NCBI GenBank assembly: GCA_963514095.1 | Contig: OY741269.1 | Span: 19,997,190 to 20,061,189 of the forward strand | Source of the DNA: Eutrigla gurnardus | Lineage: Eukaryota; Chordata; Actinopteri; Perciformes; Triglidae | Length of the DNA: 64,000 nucleotides | Direction: 5' to 3' | Part shown: in pieces, positions 52,929 to 58,900 of the stretch | Layout of the letters: every line of letters begins with the position of its first letter | How positions within the stretch are numbered: the stretch's first letter is position 1 | The notes under the pieces: model-generated | Database searches by the model: none | Told to the model about the DNA's origin: nothing | The model's input: only the letters and a program-made list of their open reading frames with translations | Made by a program: the position numbers and the translations under genes

Positions 52929-55900
52929 AAGAGAAGCACACTGTTTCTTTTTTTTCTCAGGAGCATGACATTAATGACAGTTAATATATCTCTGCATGAT
53001 GCCTGCAGATATCCCATCTACACATATACACAGATAATTATATACTTCTATATCTTAGTAACTAGTATTTAATGTTCACTAAGTAAATAATAGCAGTAAA
53101 TAAATCATAATGCTTACTTATGCATTCTCCCGTGTATATCTATATGCACATATACATCAAAAGGTATAAGAGAGTGTTAAAAAACAAATATGTATAATAA
53201 TAGTAAAAATAAAAAAGGGAATAATAATGATGATGATGAATTAACCAAAAAAAGAACAATAATAATAATCCAAAATAAAATAGGGAAAATAAAAACCACG
53301 GTTGTTTCTACCTCTTGTTGTCGGCGGCGGGCAGCGGCGGGCTGGCCGGACCCTTCCAGCGGACCTTGTACTTCTCCTCCATCATGCTGTGGCTGAGGGA
53401 GATGAGGTAGCGCTCCAGGATGACGAGGCGCTGGCGGAGGCGTTGGGCCGACAGCGTGCTTTTAGCCATTTGAGCCGAGAGCTTCTGCTGGTCGTCGACC
53501 AGGACCAGCAGGCAGTCCTTCAACTCTGTCTCATCTGGGTAGAGAGGAGAGACAGGTAAGACACGGGGAGGTGAGACACGGGGAGGTGAGACACGGGGAG
53601 GTGAGACACATACCTCCATGAAGACACCAACAAAAAAATACTAGAATGGTATTATTTCAACATTTAAAGTCCCAGTCGGCAATTCGGGTGGATAGAGGGC
53701 AGGTCCGATGTTGACTCTGGTTTTATCACGGGCACCTTCGCAATCTATTTTTTTTCCCTTATTTTCCACCGGTGTTTTCTTTTCCTTGGTTGTTTTGGAC
53801 CTCCTCGTTTTGTTTTTTAACTGAGGAATTGGAAGCTTGTTGCTACTTCCCTCCGCCTCCCCCCTGTGATAGTGGTACGACCCGAGGGAAGAGCTGTGAA
53901 CACAGCCCTGCGTGCTGAGTGAACAGGATGATCTGGGCTCTGTCAATATTTAGCAAAACAAACAACTTTTTTTTTCTAAAACCGGATGATTTATGTTGTT
54001 CTATCGGAGCATAGTGTCCATGTTGCCGACTGGGACTGTAATGAAATATTTCCCAGTAAAAATGATAAAAATATATATTTCACGACACATTTTAATTTGT
54101 CAAGCTAAGTAACATTTTAACAGCAACATAAAGCCAGTTTTAATAAAGCAGGTTTACTATGATGCACCAGGGACTCATGAGGACCTTCATTACACCAGCA
54201 TGGCATGGTGTCTCAGGGAAAAAGGCTCCCGTGACATTTATGCTTATTACTCGTCGTCACGACTGAAAACAGAAAATGAATCACACTCAGTGTTTGGCCC
54301 CCCTCCAGCCGTTTGGTTACAACCAGTCCTTTGTTGTGATCTGGTTCTTGAGAAAACGCTTCATTGTGCGTCTGTGGAAGCGACGCTGCCGGGGAGAAGA
54401 CGAGAGGAGCCAAAATAGCAGATCTGAAATCCACTTAAGCTTCGTGTAAGCCCGACCGGCCTGAAGGCCTATGAGTCGCTCTCACAGTCAGCTGTTCTCA
54501 AGACTCATACGGATCCCAGTCAGACCGGGTTGGCTGATTTAACCGTCTCCGTTCCTGCTTGATTTCACAACATTAACGGCCGAGATCAACATGCAGATAT
54601 CTGAGCGCTCGGTGGAAAAGCAGGAAGTGTGCCGTTTGGACTTTAAAAGGGACAGTGATGTGGATGACGTCCGTCTCTATAGTCGGAGTATTAGTCAGAC
54701 AGGAGCCGTTATTTACATCTGTGCTCTCTACATTTTAATTTTTTCCCGCTGCCTCCGTTGGTTTGCTTACGTTATTGTTAGAGATGTTACAAGAACATCT
54801 CCTCTAATCAGGTCCAGTATGACTCCCCACATATTACTACCCTTCAGGTATTTATTTTTCATTTCATTTGATCCCAATTCTTCCAAAATTTAAACATGAG
54901 CAAAAATACACCTTGACATGAATACAACCTATATTAAGCAAACATGAATCTTCCTGTTTGTTTAATATTATGTTGAGAAATTGTACTGGTATACATGGCA
55001 CTATAGGCTGCTCTACACATTATTATTGGCCCGGTTTAATAAGCAACACAGTTTTATACGATATGTAATAGGGGGTCCCTCCACCGGGTCTCTATTGGCC
55101 TTGGGGATCCTTGGCCTGAAAACGTTGAAGACCCCTGAGCTAGAATCTTAATTAAGCTCCCAAAATGCATCAAATTGATGCATTTCACTTTAAATTGTAC
55201 ATTTAGGGTGATATTCTAAATTTGGACACGGACAAATATCAAGTTATTTGTCTCCCAGAGTAATAATAATTTGGTATCGGCCCTGAAAAAGCCACATCTG
55301 TCGACACCTGAGTTCAACACAGATTTGCTGATTGCATATATCATACATTTAAGGTTTGTAGGAGTCTAAAATCATCCACAGTAGCTTATCTGTTTTGCTC
55401 CAGTACTCCTGTAGTTAACAGACTTCCTATGGAGAACAACATCACTATGACAGATCACTGGTCCACGTAGTGATCCAGTTACTCTACAACCAGACCCGTG
55501 TCATTTCCTGCTTTAGAAAATAAAAATAAAATAATTTAAAAAAGGAGCAGCCAGGTGGCAAAGCTCTCCCCCATGCTTATCTCACCCTCCCCCACACTTA
55601 TCTCCCCCCAACATGACTCTGTCCCACCCAGTCCCACCAGTAAACACAGCTCGAGTGAGAGCCGCTACCCTTCTCTGGACCACATTGCAACACAAACCAG
55701 GATCACACTGCGGTCTGAGGGGGGGTAAAAATAACCCCCTCAGACCTGCCGGACAGCAACTCGTCTTTTCAGAGTTTCCACATCTCACGTGGCAGCAAAA
55801 CATAAACACTCAGCAGGACCCGACAGGCTGATAAACATGTGTCGAAATGGTCACTATCACTGTATCTGCTCGACATTTAGGTGTTGTGAAAGCAGCTGCT

Positions 55901-58900
55901 GTCGGCCCGGTATTGATGACAGTACTTCCAGGCGGCCGTCTCACCTGGCTGCCGGCCCCAGTCCCAGGTCTCTATGATGGAGTGATGCACGGAGGTCGAC
56001 GTCTCCTCCTCCTCCTTCTTCTCTTTGTCGTTGGGCTCATCCTTCTTCTGACTCCCAAAGCAGTCGGTGCAATCCTCTGAAATCATCAAGAGAAATTCTG
56101 ACATAAACCTTCAGTTCCACCAGCGACGTCAACATGCCAGAATAAACTATTCAGCTGTGATTTAACATCAATAACCAGATGAAAACTATGCTGAAATAAC
56201 TCCATAATGATGGTGATCAGTAAAAAGTGTGAAGTCATGCTTTGTTAGATCCGTCTTCAAGACCACAAGATAACTACTTTTAAAATGCTGGTTTTCTGAA
56301 TGGAGTCTGGTTGATGGGTGCTAGGCTATGCTAACATTGTAGCTGCTTCATCAACACTCCAAATAAGGTCATCTAAACATAAATACAGCAGAGACCTTGT
56401 TGTTTGGACCACAGACAGTCTCTGGTTTCTCCACATAGTCTGGTCTGGTCTCTGGACTAATGTGAGCTACTATCGTAGACCTATGGGGGACCACAGACAG
56501 TCTCTGGTTTCTCCACATGGTCTGGTCTGGTCCATGGACTAATGTACCTGGATGAGCGGATTCCTCGCCGTTGAACGTTATCTCCTCGTCTTTCACCATC
56601 TCGTTCCACATCTCGCTGAGCCCCTCTGGAGAGAACGCTCGCTGCCGATACAGAGCCACAGACAGGAAGTCAGCAGCACGGCACATTTAAAATACAGTCA
56701 GTGATTATTCATGTATATTAATGACGGTCACATCATCAGGGCTTCATAACAGCAGCAGGTTTGTTTCCTGTTGTAGTGTCTTCTCACTAATCCCGTTTAA
56801 AAAAAGATTCACATTTCTTATATTTTAGTCCTCTTTGGCGTGTGTCCTCATAGCATCAGATGAGATCAACATGTTACAAACCTCAGGGAGACAACTGAAG
56901 AGGGAAAGAGATTATTGTGAGTTGAAATAGACCTGGGTTTTAAAAATAAGCCTCCAGGAATCATCAGCATGATGACAGACTCACACTGTGGGTCTATTTT
57001 GTAAACTGTATTTATTTATTTATTGTTCTCTATGATCTGCGCACACACAAAGATGTGTTCATCTGCGATGGAATAAAAATAAACACGATAATTACTGAAT
57101 CCGACAGCCGAGCAAAGACAACAACCCATCAGAAACACGTACAGGGACGAAAGCGGAAAACTCAGCGGAAACATTCGGTGTCCGCCGGCCAATCGGCTCC
57201 TAAAAACAAGCTTTATTTGTCTGTCTGACATATAAAGCTCAGGACACACTAATATCGGGGTTCCTACACCTTTTTCCAAAGTCAAATTCAAGCACTTTTC
57301 AAGCATTTCAAGGTGTATTTCCATGCCTTTCCAGCACGTTCCAGCTGTGGTAAACTACATATTTGTATCAAATACAATACTCAGTCTTACTCTACTTATT
57401 ATTGCACTTGTTCATCACATTAAAATGAGATGTTATTGTCCGTTAAAAAACCAACATGATGTTGCGAGACAGCTTTTTACAGAAGAACCACAAATGAAAG
57501 GAAAACAAATTCCACTAAAAGTTCCACAGAAATATAATCACCAACTATTTTAAACATCTGTTCATCATCAAAAGTCATTTTCCATGCAGAAATGTCAGAA
57601 AATGCCGTTTTCAGTCCCTTATCTTCTTTTCTCTGTGTTATATCATGTCATCACATAGAACATACATTTCAAGCACTTTCAAGCACTTTATTCTAAATCC
57701 CAGCACTTTTCAAAACCTTGAAAACACCACACTAAAATTCAAGTGTTTTCAAGGATTTCCAGCACCCGCACCAACCCTGGATATATGTAGAAGAAAAACC
57801 TCACACTTTCTCCTCATTGGGAACAATCGGGAAAAAAAGAGGCTGGAGCTCAGAAACAAAACATAATTCTTCCTCTGGTTTCACCCGTGTGAACAGCCTT
57901 CTTAACTCATCTCATCAGATATCGGATATAAGTGAGAGGACAAAACAGCTGCTTTTTAAAACCTCCCTCCCGCTGATGCAACATTCACACTTTGCTTCAG
58001 CGCTCGAAAGACGACTCTCACTTTCCAAGGATCCGGTGTCCTAAAATGTCAAAAACACGTTCAACTCCGGACCAGACTCACAACACTGAAGATGCCTTCA
58101 GAGGCGGTGGGAAAACACAAGACACCAGGGGCCAATTTTAGTCCTCGTTTGGTGGACGGGCTGCAATTGTTTTTCTTTCCTTTTTTACTGAGTAGAATGA
58201 GACGGTAGATTTTAGGGTGTTTTCTCTACATCCATCATGGGTTAATCGAAAGACTCATAATTACCACCAACAGGAGTTTGTTTCCACAACACAGATATGT
58301 GAGCCTACTGTAATATTATAGGATGAGTGTCATTGAGAGGCCCCGCCCCCTTCCTGTGTCCACCGTGAGAGACAAATATTATATTGTAATAATATTGATC
58401 CAGTTTGAGTTGCTCCATGAATTCCACATGTGATGTTTGTCAGTTTAACAGATAATTTGTCGTTTAGTTTTCAATTAAGGATTTTCACAGTCTGATACTT
58501 TTAGACCATAAAGTGACATGTAATTTTTTTTTAATTCATATTAACCAGATAATCCAACGGCCCTAAAACATTCTGGAATCAATTCACATTTTGTTTCCAA
58601 AATAAATATGTTTTATTGTGTCACAGACAAGACACATCCATCCATCCATTTTCTACCGCTTATCCTGTATTTAGGGTCACGGGGGGGCTGGAGCCTATCC
58701 CAGCTATCATTGGGCGAAGGCAGGGTACACCCTGGACAGGACGCCAGTCTATCACAGGGCCCAGACAAGACACATAACATCCTTTTTTAGTGACAAACGA
58801 ATAATCTTAAATACGGTGATCATAACTGATCAGGTCTCCCTGCATAAATAAAAGGATAAATAAAGTTGCATTGTTGCATCCTGTATTCCTCGTCTGACGG

